Assembly (NCBI GenBank): GCA_041395105.1 | Contig: JAWLBB010000003.1 | Coordinates: 372,001-436,000, forward strand | Source: Opitutaceae bacterium | GTDB lineage: Bacteria; Verrucomicrobiota; Verrucomicrobiia; Opitutales; Opitutaceae | Direction: 5' to 3' | Length of the DNA: 64,000 nucleotides | Shown here: one piece after another, positions 50,432 through 61,119 of the stretch | How positions within the stretch are numbered: position 1 is the stretch's first letter | Layout: each line of letters starts with the position of its first letter | Program-made: the position numbers and the translations under genes | The notes under the pieces: model-generated | Seen by the model: only the letters and a program-made list of their open reading frames with translations | Databases searched by the model: none | Told to the model about the DNA's origin: nothing

Positions 50432-50629
50432 TCAGCTGTCGTAACGCTGGCGGAGCATATTGGAAAAGGCCATGACCTTGTCCTTGCGCCGACGAACCTC
50501 GCTGGGCTTCTCGTAGTAGCGCTTCGCGCGAACGTCACGGATGACGCCCTCGCGATCGAGCTTCTTCTTCAGGCGTCGGAGGGCGCGCTCAACCGGCTCA
50601 CTTTTACGGATTCGAATCTCAATAGCCAT
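50432..50629 (-). CDS. rpsU: 30S ribosomal protein S21
   Basis: 65 residues from the ATG at 50629. It reads AIEIRIRKSEPVERALRRLK, then REGVIRDVRAKRYYEKPSEV and RRRKDKVMAFSNMLRQRYDS, the complete S21 sequence with its basic helix. The protein binds the small ribosomal subunit near the anti-Shine-Dalgarno region. A strong terminator follows. The upstream gap to dnaE (about 230 bases) contains divergent promoters not further resolved. Confidence 0.96.
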   Translation of the reverse strand: MAIEIRIRKSEPVERALRRLKKKLDREGVIRDVRAKRYYEKPSEVRRRKDKVMAFSNMLRQRYDS

Positions 50630-50859
50630 ATACAATCTGGGAAAACGTTGAGCTTCGATCAGTCGATGCCTCGAGGTCAATCCCTTTTTTTAAACCCGGG
50701 TATCGATTCGCACGCCCCGATCGGCGGCAGAAAACCCGGGGGCACACCGAACATCGTCCGACCGAATTCTTCACCCGCAAGTCGCTCTCAATCAGACTCA
50801 CCGCATGCATCCCGGGATTTCGGGTTGAAAGAACCGTCCCGCGGACTTGATCTGGAAAG

Positions 50860-53800
50860 GTGCCCGGTCAAGACAACGAATTCGTCCACCTTCACGTCCA
50901 TACCGACTACAGCCTGCTCGACGGGGCCTGCCGCATAGACCGGCTGATGAACCGGGCGGTTGATCTCGGCATGAAGTCTCTGGCCCTGACCGACCACGGA
51001 AACCTCTTCGGGACTATCAACTTCTACACGGCCGCCAGGAAGGCGGGAATCAAGCCTCTGATTGGCAGTGAAGTCTATATCGTTCCCGGATCCCGACTCG
51101 AGCGGCCTGAACGCGGCCAGGGCAATTATTTCCACATGGGATTGCTCGCCCAAGACTTCAATGGTTATCGCAACCTCCTGAAGATCGTTTCCGACGCCAA
51201 CCTGAAGGGCTTCTACTACAAGCCGCGGACCGATCTGGAAACCCTCGCCGCCCACGCCGACGGCCTTATCGGCTTCTCCGGCTGCCTCAAGGGAATGATT
51301 CCCCAGCTTCTGCTGGAAGACCGCTTCGAGGAAGCAAGGGAACGGACCGCCCAGTTCGTTTCCATTTTCGGCCGCGAGCGGTTCTTCATCGAGATCATGA
51401 ATCACGGTCTCGATCTCCAACTGAAGATCATCGCGCCTCTTCTTCGCCTGGCCAAAGAGTTCAACCTGAAGGTGGTCTGCAGCAATGACGTCCACTACGT
51501 CGATTCCACCGATGCCTCACCCCACGACGCCCTTCTCTGCATCCAGACCGGGTCCAAGGTCGATGACGAAAACCGGATGCGCTACGACAGCCGCCAGTTC
51601 TTCCTCAAGTCGCGCCGGGAGATGGAAGCCCTCTTCCACGAGGTCCCGGAATCGGTCATCAACACGATGGCGGTGGCGGAAATGTGCGACCTGAATCTGC
51701 CTTTCGGCGAAAACCACTACCCGGTCTATCCCCTCACACCCGAAATCAATACCGATCGCCCGACCTATCTGAAGGAACTCTGCATCCGCGGGCTGATGGA
51801 ACGTTATGGAGTCGATTACCATTCGCCGGACAAGGCGGATGACCCGGAAAAAGCCCGCGTCCTGATCGAGCGCATCGACTACGAACTCGGGATCATCGAG
51901 CAGACCGGATTTGTGGACTATTTCCTCATCGTCTGGGATTTCATCAACTGGGCGATCAAGCAGGGCATACCGGTTGGTCCGGGACGGGGTTCAGGAGCCG
52001 GATGCCTTGCGGCCTATCTCTTGAAGATCACCAATGTCGACCCGCTCCGATTCAAGTTGCTCTTCGAACGGTTCCTCAATCCGGAACGGGTTTCGCCGCC
52101 CGACTTTGATATTGATTTCTGCATGCGGCGCCGAGGGGAGGTGGTGGACTATGTCCGCAATAAATACGGCAAGGAATGCGTCGCCAATATCATCACTTTC
52201 GGGACCTTTGGAGCCAAGATGGTGGTTCGTGATCTCGCCCGCGTCCTGGGGGTGCCCTTTGCCGACGCCGATCGGATCGCCAAGATGGTTCCCGACGATC
52301 TCAACATCAGCCTCGAAGAAGCTTTGCGCAAGAGCAGCGACCTGCGTCAGGAAGCGGAGAACAATCCGGTGGCGGCCCGTATCCTCGACCAGGGACGGGT
52401 CATCGAGGGAATGGTCCGCAACACGGGCAAACATGCCGCCGGGGTCATCATCGCAGACCGGCCGCTGAGCGAGTTCGTTCCGCTCATCGTCCAGGAAGGC
52501 GATATCACAGTCCAGTTCGACATGAAATCAGTCGACAAGGTCGGACTCCTCAAGATGGATTTCCTCGGGTTGAAAACCCTGACCGTGATCGACGATGCCG
52601 TGGCGAATATCCGTCTGACGGAAGCGCCCGACTTCGACCTCGAAAGAATCGGTTTCGACGACAGGAAGACCTACGCCCTGCTCAATGAAGGGCGCACTGT
52701 CGGTGTTTTCCAGCTGGAATCCGGGGGCATGCAGAATCTCTGCCGCCAGTTCAGCATCTCGAGCATCGAGGAAATCGTCGCTCTGATCGCGCTTTATCGA
52801 CCCGGTCCGATGGACTGGATTCCCGACTATATCCGGGGAAAACGCGACCCCTCCACCATCAAGTTCCCCCATCCCCTGCTCGAGGATGTCTGCCGTGAAA
52901 CCTACGGGATCATGGTCTACCAGGAACAGGTCATGGAGGCGGCCAAGATCATCGCCGGGTATTCGCTTGGAGGTGCCGATATCCTGCGCAAAGCCATGGG
53001 CAAAAAGGACCCGGCCATCATGCAGCAACAGAGCAAGGTGTTCGTCGACGGCGCCCGTGCCACCCACAATATCCCCGAAAAGACCGCCCTCGAGATCTTC
53101 GGCATCCTCGAGAAATTTGCCGGCTACGGCTTCAACAAGGCCCATTCGGCTGCCTATGCGGTCCTCGGCTACCAGACCGGCTTTCTCAAGGCAAACTACC
53201 CGGTCCAGTTCATGGCCGCCCTTCTCTCCAACGAACTGGGCAATGCCGACAAAATCGCCAGCTTCATCAGCGAAGCCGGCACCATGGGCATCGAGGTGCT
53301 CGGTCCGGACGTCAACGAGTCCCGGCACAACTTCACCCCGGTCATCAATCGCTCAAACGACGGCGGGCGCCCCGGCAGCATCCGCTTCGGGATGGCGGCG
53401 ATCAAAGGGGTCGGCGATGTGGCCGCCCAGAGGATCATCGAGGAGCGCGAAGCCAACGGTCCCTATCAATCGTTCGATGATTTCATCGACCGCGTCGACG
53501 CCAAGGCGGTCAACCGCCGCGTGATCGAGTGTCTTACCAAGACCGGCGCCTTCGACTTTTCCGGTGAGCTCCGCGGCTCGATCTTCAACCGGATTGAGGC
53601 GGCCATGAGCCAGGCTTCAGCCCGACAAAAAGACCGACTGGCCGGTCAGGAATCGTTCATGGACATGCTCGGGGGCTCCGGACCACAGGAAGCAACGACC
53701 ACCGCCAGCAGCACCGGAGCCGACCCGACCAAGGCATTTACCCGCGCGGAAACGCTTCAGTATGAGAAGGAACTGCTCGGTTTTTACGTATCCGGCCATC

Positions 53801-54432
53801 CCATGGACATCTACGACGGACTCGCTGAATCGCTGGACACCGGTTCGGAAGCCAGCCTGATGGAGTTACCGGACCGGGCGGAATTCCGGCTCTGCGGCAT
53901 TGCCGGGGCCATCACGAAGAAGCTTTCCCGGAAGGACAACCGCCCCTGGGCATTCTTCAACCTCGCGAGCAAGACCGGCACGATCTCGGTCAATGTCTAT
54001 GCGGACACCTTTGAGGAATACGGGGAGGCCCTCGAGAACGAGCGTCCGGTCATCGTTCTCGGCACCATCTTCCGCAACGACGAAGGAGCCCGTCTCTCAG
54101 CCCGCGAAATCCATCCACTGGATACCGCCCTGCCCGGCCTGATCAGGAAGGTGGTCTGGATCCTCCGCCCGGGCTTCCAGGCGGACGACTTTCTCATGCG
54201 ATTGCGGGAGGAAGTCGACGCCAGTTTCGGAGAGACCCGGATTGAATTCGGATTCCTCGACGGTTCCGGCTACATCGCGCTGGCTGAAGCATCGAACGCG
54301 CTGAGTTGGAAAATCCAACCCACGGTCTTCCGCAGCCTGAGGAAGATGCCCGGAGTCGTCGGCTGTTTGATCGAATCGGAACCGATCCGCCTGAAGGAGA
54401 CCCGCCGTCGCTGGTCGAGGGCCGCAGGCTGA
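50860..54432 (+). CDS. dnaE: DNA polymerase III alpha subunit
   Basis: 1190 residues from a GTG at 50860, needed to include the PHP domain start FVHLHVHTDYSLLDGA. The PHP region includes TDHGNLFGTINFYTAA. The palm-domain catalytic aspartates are in PPDFDIDFCMRRRGEVVDYV (about residue 413-430), preceded by GPGRGSGAGCLAAYLL. Finger-type motifs follow (VYQEQVMEAAKIIAGYSLGG, LRKAMGKKDPAIMQQQ, FNKAHSAAYAVLGYQTGF). The C-terminal OB-fold is in LSRKDNRPWAFFNLASKTGT. It is the replicative polymerase subunit. It is divergent from rpsU. Confidence 0.96.
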   Translation: MPGQDNEFVHLHVHTDYSLLDGACRIDRLMNRAVDLGMKSLALTDHGNLFGTINFYTAARKAGIKPLIGSEVYIVPGSRLERPERGQGNYFHMGLLAQDFNGYRNLLKIVSDANLKGFYYKPRTDLETLAAHADGLIGFSGCLKGMIPQLLLEDRFEEARERTAQFVSIFGRERFFIEIMNHGLDLQLKIIAPLLRLAKEFNLKVVCSNDVHYVDSTDASPHDALLCIQTGSKVDDENRMRYDSRQFFLKSRREMEALFHEVPESVINTMAVAEMCDLNLPFGENHYPVYPLTPEINTDRPTYLKELCIRGLMERYGVDYHSPDKADDPEKARVLIERIDYELGIIEQTGFVDYFLIVWDFINWAIKQGIPVGPGRGSGAGCLAAYLLKITNVDPLRFKLLFERFLNPERVSPPDFDIDFCMRRRGEVVDYVRNKYGKECVANIITFGTFGAKMVVRDLARVLGVPFADADRIAKMVPDDLNISLEEALRKSSDLRQEAENNPVAARILDQGRVIEGMVRNTGKHAAGVIIADRPLSEFVPLIVQEGDITVQFDMKSVDKVGLLKMDFLGLKTLTVIDDAVANIRLTEAPDFDLERIGFDDRKTYALLNEGRTVGVFQLESGGMQNLCRQFSISSIEEIVALIALYRPGPMDWIPDYIRGKRDPSTIKFPHPLLEDVCRETYGIMVYQEQVMEAAKIIAGYSLGGADILRKAMGKKDPAIMQQQSKVFVDGARATHNIPEKTALEIFGILEKFAGYGFNKAHSAAYAVLGYQTGFLKANYPVQFMAALLSNELGNADKIASFISEAGTMGIEVLGPDVNESRHNFTPVINRSNDGGRPGSIRFGMAAIKGVGDVAAQRIIEEREANGPYQSFDDFIDRVDAKAVNRRVIECLTKTGAFDFSGELRGSIFNRIEAAMSQASARQKDRLAGQESFMDMLGGSGPQEATTTASSTGADPTKAFTRAETLQYEKELLGFYVSGHPMDIYDGLAESLDTGSEASLMELPDRAEFRLCGIAGAITKKLSRKDNRPWAFFNLASKTGTISVNVYADTFEEYGEALENERPVIVLGTIFRNDEGARLSAREIHPLDTALPGLIRKVVWILRPGFQADDFLMRLREEVDASFGETRIEFGFLDGSGYIALAEASNALSWKIQPTVFRSLRKMPGVVGCLIESEPIRLKETRRRWSRAAG

Positions 54433-54450
54433 GGGTACCCCGGAGTCCCA

Positions 54451-54472
54451 ACGGGCAAAGCGCCCTGCCCGT
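54451..54472. terminator. Possible bidirectional stem-loop between dnaE and xylB
   Basis: ACGGGCA (54451-54457) pairs with TGCCCGT (54466-54472) around an 8-base loop in the 39-base gap between two convergent genes. It reaches the edge of the xylB stop. No U-tract on either side, so a weak call. Confidence 0.3.
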
Positions 54473-55992
54473 CAATTCCCGCTGATCAATTTGCGGTGAC
54501 GTGCGAAGATATCCCGGAGGGCGTGGGACAAATCATCCTGGATCCCCTGGAGTTCGCCGTAGAGACGGTGGCGTTCGCGATCCGGTTGACAACGGGTCGA
54601 CTCGTCGAACTCGACCACTCCTTCAACGAGGTGGCTCAGCGAGGTCGAACGTCCGCTCTCCCAATCGAAGCACCAGGCGGCCTGGAGGGCGGCGCCCAGG
54701 GCGGCGCCCTCGTCTGTCTTCATCGCGACGACCGGGATTCCGAATATGTCGGCCATGATCTGCCGCCAGACCGGGCTCCGTGCGCCTCCGCCCGTCAGTC
54801 GGACCTCGGACGCCTCGATACCCAGTTCCCCCAACCGTCGCAGACCGAAATTCATCCCGAGGGTCACACCCTCCATCGCGGCCCGGGCCAGGTGGCCGGG
54901 CTTGAAGGTGCCGCCACTGAGGCCGAGCAGGACTCCCGATCCGTCCGGAACCGAAGGCGTGCGTTCACCTTCAAGATAGGGCAGGAGAACAAGACCACCG
55001 GCTCCGGCCGGAGTTTCCGAGACCGCCCGGGCGAGGGCTTCGTGGTCGAATCCAAACAAGCGGCGCACTGCTTCCGTCACACTCGTCACGTTCATCGTGC
55101 ACAGGAGCGGAAGATAGCCGCCGGTTGAATCACAGAAGGCGGCGATTTCTCCGCGGGGATCGACCACCGGGTTCTCGTTGTAGGCGTAAATCGTCCCGCT
55201 CGTTCCGAATGAGGCCGTGACCACCCCGCGGGTCACATTCCCCGTCCCGATGGCTCCCATCATATTGTCACCACCTCCCGCACTGACCACGACGTCGGGC
55301 GAAAGGCCCAGCTTTTCGGCCAGGGCCGGCCGGAGACGACCCGCCGGATTCTTCGAATCGCTCAACCCGGGCAGCCAGTCGATCAGATTCGGATCGATCG
55401 CATCGACCACCGCCCGGGACCAGGTCCGCTGACGCACGTCCATCATGGCCGTTCCCGAAGCGTCTCCATACTCCATGAAGTAGCTTCCGGTCAGATGGAA
55501 ATTGAGGTAATCATGCGGAAGGAGGACGTGACGCAGGCGGGCAAAATTGGCCGGCTCGCGGTTCTTCATCCACAGGATCTTCGGAGCGGTGAAACCCGGA
55601 AGGATGCGATTGCCTGTCGCCGCGATCGCGGCAGACTCGCCTCCCAGGGCCGCATGGAGCTGGTCGCACTCGGCCGTCGTGCTCGTATCACACCAGAGCT
55701 TGGCCGGGCGAATGACCCTGCCCTCCCCGTCAAGCGGAACAAACCCATGCTGCTGACCCGAAACGCCGATCGCCACCACCTTGGAACGATCAATCCCGGT
55801 GAGGATCGCTGTCAGGACCGACTCGAGAGCGCGAACCCAACCCGCCGGATCCTGTTCCAGGTGTCCCGGCGCCAACCCCGCGATCATGTCGTGGGGCGCT
55901 TGAGCCTCCGCTATGACGTTGCCGGTTTCCCGGTCCCAGAGAATCGCCTTGGTGCTCTGGGTTCCGCTGTCTACTCCGATCGTGTAAGCCAT
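54472..55992 (-). CDS. xylB: Xylulokinase (FGGY family)
   Basis: 506 residues from the ATG at 55992. YTIGVDSGTQSTKAILWDRE is the first phosphate motif, VVAIGVSGQQHGFVPLDG the substrate region (SGQ-HG), and LWCDTSTTAECDQL holds the D-x-T. VVSAGGGDNMMGAIGTGNVT and the final SEVRLTGGGARSPVWRQIMA carry the FGGY adenine-site motifs. It phosphorylates D-xylulose, or a close ketose, for the pentose phosphate pathway. No xylose isomerase gene is in the window. It follows the aspartate aminotransferase gene on the same strand by 47 bases. Confidence 0.88.
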   Translation of the reverse strand: MAYTIGVDSGTQSTKAILWDRETGNVIAEAQAPHDMIAGLAPGHLEQDPAGWVRALESVLTAILTGIDRSKVVAIGVSGQQHGFVPLDGEGRVIRPAKLWCDTSTTAECDQLHAALGGESAAIAATGNRILPGFTAPKILWMKNREPANFARLRHVLLPHDYLNFHLTGSYFMEYGDASGTAMMDVRQRTWSRAVVDAIDPNLIDWLPGLSDSKNPAGRLRPALAEKLGLSPDVVVSAGGGDNMMGAIGTGNVTRGVVTASFGTSGTIYAYNENPVVDPRGEIAAFCDSTGGYLPLLCTMNVTSVTEAVRRLFGFDHEALARAVSETPAGAGGLVLLPYLEGERTPSVPDGSGVLLGLSGGTFKPGHLARAAMEGVTLGMNFGLRRLGELGIEASEVRLTGGGARSPVWRQIMADIFGIPVVAMKTDEGAALGAALQAAWCFDWESGRSTSLSHLVEGVVEFDESTRCQPDRERHRLYGELQGIQDDLSHALRDIFARHRKLISGN

Positions 55993-56039
55993 GTCCGCTT
56001 GCGCTGTGTATTTGGAAAGACCGCCGAACACCTTCCGCT

Positions 56040-57227
56040 TCAGAGTCCGGAAACGAACTGCGCGATCCGCTCGGCCCCTTTTTCAATGATTTCATCCGAA
56101 GTCGCGTAGCTCAGTCGCATATGCGCATCGGACCCGAAGGCGATTCCAGGGACCACGGCGACGTTGGCCTCCTCGAGGAGCCGGGCCGCCAGGGTGGTCG
56201 AGTCCATTCCAAGTCCGGAGATATTCGGAAAGAGGTAGAACGCGCCTCCCGCCAGGAGGCAGGAGATCCCGGGGATCGCGTTCATCTGTTCATGGAGAAA
56301 ACGACGGCGCCGGTCGAAGGCCTTGAGCATGGTGGCGACAGCTTCTTCCGCCAGACGGTTCTCACGCAGAGCCGCAAGGGCTCCATACTGAGCGAAGGTG
56401 GTTGCATTGGACGAGGTCTGGCTCTGGATATTGACGATCGCCTTGGCCACCGCCGGTGGGGCCACCAGGGTGCCTAGTCGCCAGCCTGTCATGGAAAACG
56501 TCTTGCTGAAACCCGAGACAATGATGGTCCGGTCCGCCGTCTCCTGGTTGAGCGCGGCAGGTGAAACATGCTCGGCGCCGTCATAGAGGAGATGCTCATA
56601 GATTTCGTCCGACATGATGGTGACACCGCGCCGGACCGCGACCTCGGCGAGGGCTTCCATCTCTTTCCGGTTGTAGACCGCGCCGGTCGGATTGGACGGA
56701 CTGTTGATCACGACCAGACGCGTGGCCGGGGTGATCGCGGCTTCAAACTGTTCCGGAGTCATCTGGAAACCCGAACTGTCATCAGTCGGAACGATGACCG
56801 GCCGAGCTCCCGCCAGCTTCACCATCTCGGGGTAGCTCACCCAGTAGGGAGCCGGAATGATCACTTCATCGCCCGGGCCGCAGGTCGCCAGAATGGCCAG
56901 GTAACAGGAAAACTTGCCTCCGGGACTGACGACGACCTGCGAAGGCGCAACGGTGAGGCCATGGGTTCTCTGGTACTTGGCGGCCAGGGCTTCGAGCAGC
57001 GGTGCAATCCCAGGGGTGGGCGCATACTTGGTCTTGCCGTCGGCCAGAGCCTTGACCGCTGCTTCCTTGATGAATTCGGGGGTGTCAAAGTCCGGTTCAC
57101 CGGCTCCAAAACCACAGACATCCACTCCGGCCGCGATCAGAGCCTTCGCTTTGGCGTCGACCGCCAGGGTTGGTGACGGAGCGATATTGCTCGCCCAGGA
57201 GGAGAGAGGTATTGAGGAAGCTGCCAT
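56040..57227 (-). CDS. Aspartate aminotransferase (class I PLP)
   Basis: 395 residues, typical of the bacterial type Ib AspAT/prephenate aminotransferase group. It has GAGEPDFDTPEFIKEAAVKA, YAPTPGIAPLLEALAAKYQR, INSPSNPTGAVYNRKEMEAL (PLP-contacting Asn), MSDEIYEHLLYDGAEHVSPA (Asp and Tyr), the Schiff-base Lys in SGFSKTFSMTGWRLG and a final MRLSYATSDEIIEKGAERIA with the substrate-binding Arg. It interconverts aspartate and oxaloacetate with 2-oxoglutarate/glutamate. It is probably the first gene of a unit with xylB, though the functional link is unclear. Confidence 0.9.
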   Translation of the reverse strand: MAASSIPLSSWASNIAPSPTLAVDAKAKALIAAGVDVCGFGAGEPDFDTPEFIKEAAVKALADGKTKYAPTPGIAPLLEALAAKYQRTHGLTVAPSQVVVSPGGKFSCYLAILATCGPGDEVIIPAPYWVSYPEMVKLAGARPVIVPTDDSSGFQMTPEQFEAAITPATRLVVINSPSNPTGAVYNRKEMEALAEVAVRRGVTIMSDEIYEHLLYDGAEHVSPAALNQETADRTIIVSGFSKTFSMTGWRLGTLVAPPAVAKAIVNIQSQTSSNATTFAQYGALAALRENRLAEEAVATMLKAFDRRRRFLHEQMNAIPGISCLLAGGAFYLFPNISGLGMDSTTLAARLLEEANVAVVPGIAFGSDAHMRLSYATSDEIIEKGAERIAQFVSGL

Positions 57228-57433
57228 AAGAAACGGACGATTAGTCCGTCACCGATTCGAAGGCAAGAGCGGATCGCGAACGGGGCGGCCTCTGCGCCGG
57301 GAGGTCCGGGATACACGGTCGGGGAAAGGCAGCGGGGCATCACCTGGTCCCAAAACCAGTTCGGGGCATCCGCATTTCGCGGACACCCCGAACGGAAAAC
57401 GGCAGACCGAACTCTCGTTCGCGCCGGTCAGAA

Positions 57434-57462
57434 AAGAGAAAAGGAACCGGCAGACCGGTTCC
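57434..57462 (-). terminator. Rho-independent terminator of the ribbon-helix-helix gene
   Basis: On the minus strand, GGAACCGG-TCTG-CCGGTTCC (57462-57443) is a perfect 8-bp stem with a tetraloop, followed by TTTTCTCTT. It starts 8 bases after the stop codon of the gene at 57470-57979. Confidence 0.75.
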
Positions 57463-57469
57463 GAGTTCC

Positions 57470-57979
57470 CTACTTCTTTTTCTTGGCAGCCTTCTTGGCC
57501 GGAGCCTTTTTGGCAGCCTTCTTCGCAGGAGCCTTCTTGGCCGCAGCCTTCTTGGCCGGAGCTTTCTTGGCAGCCTTCTTGGCCGGAGCCTTCTTGGCAG
57601 CCTTCTTGGCCGGAGCTTTCTTGGCAGCTTTCTTCATAGGTTCGACTTGTTTTACTTGGGTTTGCTTTTCAATGCCGGCGATATTCGCAGGCAGAGATTC
57701 GAGCGCAGCCCGAAGGAGTTCGCCCACGCTCACTTTCTTCTGGCGGGCAATCTTCAGCAGCGACGCCTTCTGCTTCATCGGCAACCGGACAGAAATCTGA
57801 CGGTGCTCCTGAGCGGAGGACTGGTAGCTTGAATAGTCGAAAACAGCGATGGCTTTGCGGATCACTTCACTCTTTGAACCCGCGCCCAATTTCTTGCGAA
57901 TGGTCTCGAGCTTGGAGAGAAGGTCGGCCTTGAGGTCGAATGTCAGTGGAGAACTCTCGGAGACTTTCTTTGGCGGCAT
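57470..57979 (-). CDS. Ribbon-helix-helix-like DNA-binding protein with histone-H1-like Lys/Ala tail
   Basis: 169 residues. The N-terminal half holds two ribbon-helix-helix-like units: LTFDLKADLLSKLETIRKKL with GSKSEVIRKAIAVFDY, and ISVRLPMKQKASLLKIARQK with VSVGELLRAALESLP. The last ~55 residues are almost only Lys, Ala and Pro in repeats of KKAPAKKAA, as in bacterial histone-H1-like and chlamydial Hc1 proteins. The combination suggests a specific DNA-binding head with an unspecific nucleic-acid-binding tail. A clear terminator follows. The tail codons (AAG/GCC/CCG) form a DNA repeat prone to length change. Confidence 0.75.
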   Translation of the reverse strand: MPPKKVSESSPLTFDLKADLLSKLETIRKKLGAGSKSEVIRKAIAVFDYSSYQSSAQEHRQISVRLPMKQKASLLKIARQKKVSVGELLRAALESLPANIAGIEKQTQVKQVEPMKKAAKKAPAKKAAKKAPAKKAAKKAPAKKAAAKKAPAKKAAKKAPAKKAAKKKK

Positions 57980-58504
57980 AACGGTAGTGGGACAATCTAT
58001 GTGACGAAGAATCTAGGGAACTTGACGTATCAACAAGTAAATACGCTTTGCATCGATTCAACGAAAATTTCAGTTCATCATCTCTTTTTTTTTCAGGAAA
58101 TCAATGGTTTTAATCGCGGGCATCACCATAGCAGGGTCCGGCACGGCGCGATTCACTACCATCGGATGAATGCAGATGCCCTTAACCTCGATTTCCGATG
58201 CGCTTCGAGAATGGGGAATCATGCTTTCAAAGTGTATCAGGAATCTCTTTCAGTCATCGGACGATGATGTTCGGATGTGCTTGCGGGAAGGAGCATGCCG
58301 GTCGCGGCATCCATGCTTCAGAGCCCGATGCCTCCGCATTTTCCGACTCGCCCGGAACCCAAAGATTCTTCCCGGATCGCTCCCTGATCGCGGATGATCG
58401 GCCGCGAGTTTCCGCCCTCCTCCTATTTTGCAGGACCGGATGGAGATTGCTTGCACCACTGGGCAAACCGGGTAGACACAACCCATCATCCCCACCCAAA
58501 TGCC
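57980..58504. other. Gene-free divergent region
   Basis: 525 bases between the ribbon-helix-helix gene (minus) and the ABC ATPase gene (plus). The first ~150 bases are unusually AT-rich with runs of A/T, as expected for a strong promoter or a silencing-protein target, and the rest is average. No gene, RNA or palindrome was identified. Short frames on both strands have no family resemblance. Confidence 0.4.
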
Positions 58505-59635
<1,131 letters not shown>

Positions 59636-59636
59636 G

Positions 59637-59651
59637 CCGGCACGGTGCCGG
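59637..59651. terminator. Small palindrome between convergent genes
   Basis: CCGGCA/TGCCGG with a 3-base loop lies two bases after the ABC ATPase stop in the 33-base convergent gap with the LolA-like gene. No U-tract. A weak candidate for a bidirectional stop. Confidence 0.3.
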
Positions 59652-59668
59652 GAACCCTCGGCGGCGAC

Positions 59669-60532
59669 TCAGTTGATCCGGGTCAGTTCCGCCTCGGAAA
59701 CCTCCGGCAGTCTCCCGGAGAGCCCTTCCGGCAGCAGGAGACGCCCGTTCCAGAGGTTGTCCATCGATGCCGCCTCCACCCGGAACCGAGTCTTCATGCC
59801 GTTGGGTCGCCGCACATCGATCGTCTTGGCAATCCAGGATTCCTCCACTTTGCGGATCTCCAGAAGATTGAGTTCCTTCACGACCTCGAGATTCTCGTCG
59901 AGAATGGCGGCCTGCATCATCGCGTTGAACTGCGAGTCAAGATACAGACGCACACCGGTGATCGCGGGGTAGAGGTCCAACTCGTCGGCGGGAGGGTAGA
60001 GGATGAAGACCTCTGTCGGTCGCCCGCGATACCGGGTCACTCCTTCATAAATGAAGTCTTTCCAGTAGAGATAGGGCAACTGAAGATCGAACGGGGTGAT
60101 ATCAGTGCCGAAGAGCGGCTCGGAAAGTTCCTCGCCGTTCAGCTGCCGGGGCTCCATTCCTTCGCCGTCCAACCGCCAGACAGTCGGATCAGGTCCGTTT
60201 TGTATCAAATAGCGGAGGAAAACCGGCTCTCCGTCCCGCTCCGCGATATCGATCAGGCTGGCCGGTCCGCTCGGACCGCGCCCCCCGAAGATCCGGCCAT
60301 GAATCCGATCGACAGAACGCCCGGACCCGTAGGTCCGTAGAGAAAACGAGAGGAAATAGTCGCCCGGCATCCAGGATGCCCGGAATGACTCAAGCAGCGC
60401 CAGTCCTTTGGCCTGATCCGGTTCCCCCCAGGTCCGGTATTGCGGAGGAGGACGGTTCCTGGGCTGGGCCGGAAGACCGGTCCAGAGACAACTGCCGACA
60501 AGACCAAGGACCAGACACAATCGCCACCTCAT
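59669..60532 (-). CDS. Outer-membrane lipoprotein-sorting (LolA/TP0789-like) protein
   Basis: 287 residues with a signal peptide (RWRLCLVLGLVGSCLWTGLP; a Cys is near but no clear lipobox). The mature protein has YFLSFSLRTYGSGRSVDRIH, RDGEPVFLRYLIQNGPDPTV, FGTDITPFDLQLPYLYWKDF, PADELDLYPAITGVRLYLDS, and SWIAKTIDVRRPNGMKTRFR, features of the TP0789/outer-membrane-sorting domain in the LolA-like clan. It probably binds a lipid or lipoprotein in the periplasm. The gene is followed on the plus side by a convergent ABC ATPase, and is 30 bases after secG, so co-transcribed with it. Confidence 0.72.
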   Translation of the reverse strand: MRWRLCLVLGLVGSCLWTGLPAQPRNRPPPQYRTWGEPDQAKGLALLESFRASWMPGDYFLSFSLRTYGSGRSVDRIHGRIFGGRGPSGPASLIDIAERDGEPVFLRYLIQNGPDPTVWRLDGEGMEPRQLNGEELSEPLFGTDITPFDLQLPYLYWKDFIYEGVTRYRGRPTEVFILYPPADELDLYPAITGVRLYLDSQFNAMMQAAILDENLEVVKELNLLEIRKVEESWIAKTIDVRRPNGMKTRFRVEAASMDNLWNGRLLLPEGLSGRLPEVSEAELTRIN

Positions 60533-60562
60533 CCCAGGTCAGACAACAGGACCGGATAAAGG

Positions 60563-60985
60563 TTACGGAGCAGGCGACTCGGCAGACGTGTTGCCCGAGT
60601 CGTCGACAGGCGCCGCAACCGGTTCTTCCGTTGTCGGAAACTCGATCAGCGGGGCACCCGCCTCCACTCCAACCTCGGTTCCGACAGGTGAAAGCGCCGG
60701 AGCGGCATCAGGGAGTCCGCTGTCGGCTACCTCCGCATGATTGCGCACCCAAAGGTGCCCCAGGTAAAGACCGAAGCTCAGCACGAAGAAGGCGATCGCC
60801 GCATTGCGCGTCGCATTGAAGAGAACCGTGTTGGTCTCAGCGCCAAAGGTTGACTCCGCCATCCCGCCCCCGAGCGACGCCCCGAGGCCTCCGTCGGACT
60901 TCGAACGCTGCATGAGGATCACCAGCATCATGAAAAGACTGACGATGATGAGAATGAATGTGAAAATGCCGAGTAACAGACTCAT
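60563..60985 (-). CDS. secG: Protein translocase subunit SecG
   Basis: 140 residues from the ATG at 60985. Two membrane segments are at residues 1-25 (LLLGIFTFILIIVSLFMMLV with ILMQRSKSDGGLGASLGGG) and about 50-70 (AAIAFFVLSFGLYLGHLWV). The QRSKSDGGLGAS and TFGAETNTVLFNATR blocks are diagnostic. A C-terminal extension of about 60 Pro/Glu/Ala-rich residues is longer than in E. coli. SecG assists SecYE in protein export. It is followed by the LolA-like gene, so both may share a transcript; the SulP gene is divergent from it. Confidence 0.9.
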   Translation of the reverse strand: MSLLLGIFTFILIIVSLFMMLVILMQRSKSDGGLGASLGGGMAESTFGAETNTVLFNATRNAAIAFFVLSFGLYLGHLWVRNHAEVADSGLPDAAPALSPVGTEVGVEAGAPLIEFPTTEEPVAAPVDDSGNTSAESPAP

Positions 60986-61119
60986 AAAACCGGCTACTTG
61001 AACCCCCGCACCAGGATTTGTCAATAGGCCAGAACGATGCCCGCGTCTTCCGGAAACGAACGCTCAGAATCGCATTGCCGACGCCCGGGGGCGGTCATTT
61101 GCTCAGTCTCAGCGACGAA

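Noticed and set aside
57483..57800. Plus-strand hydrophobic frame with GAFLAAFLA repeats that looks like a membrane protein
   Set aside because: It is the antisense reading of the lysine/alanine tail repeat of the ribbon-helix-helix protein.
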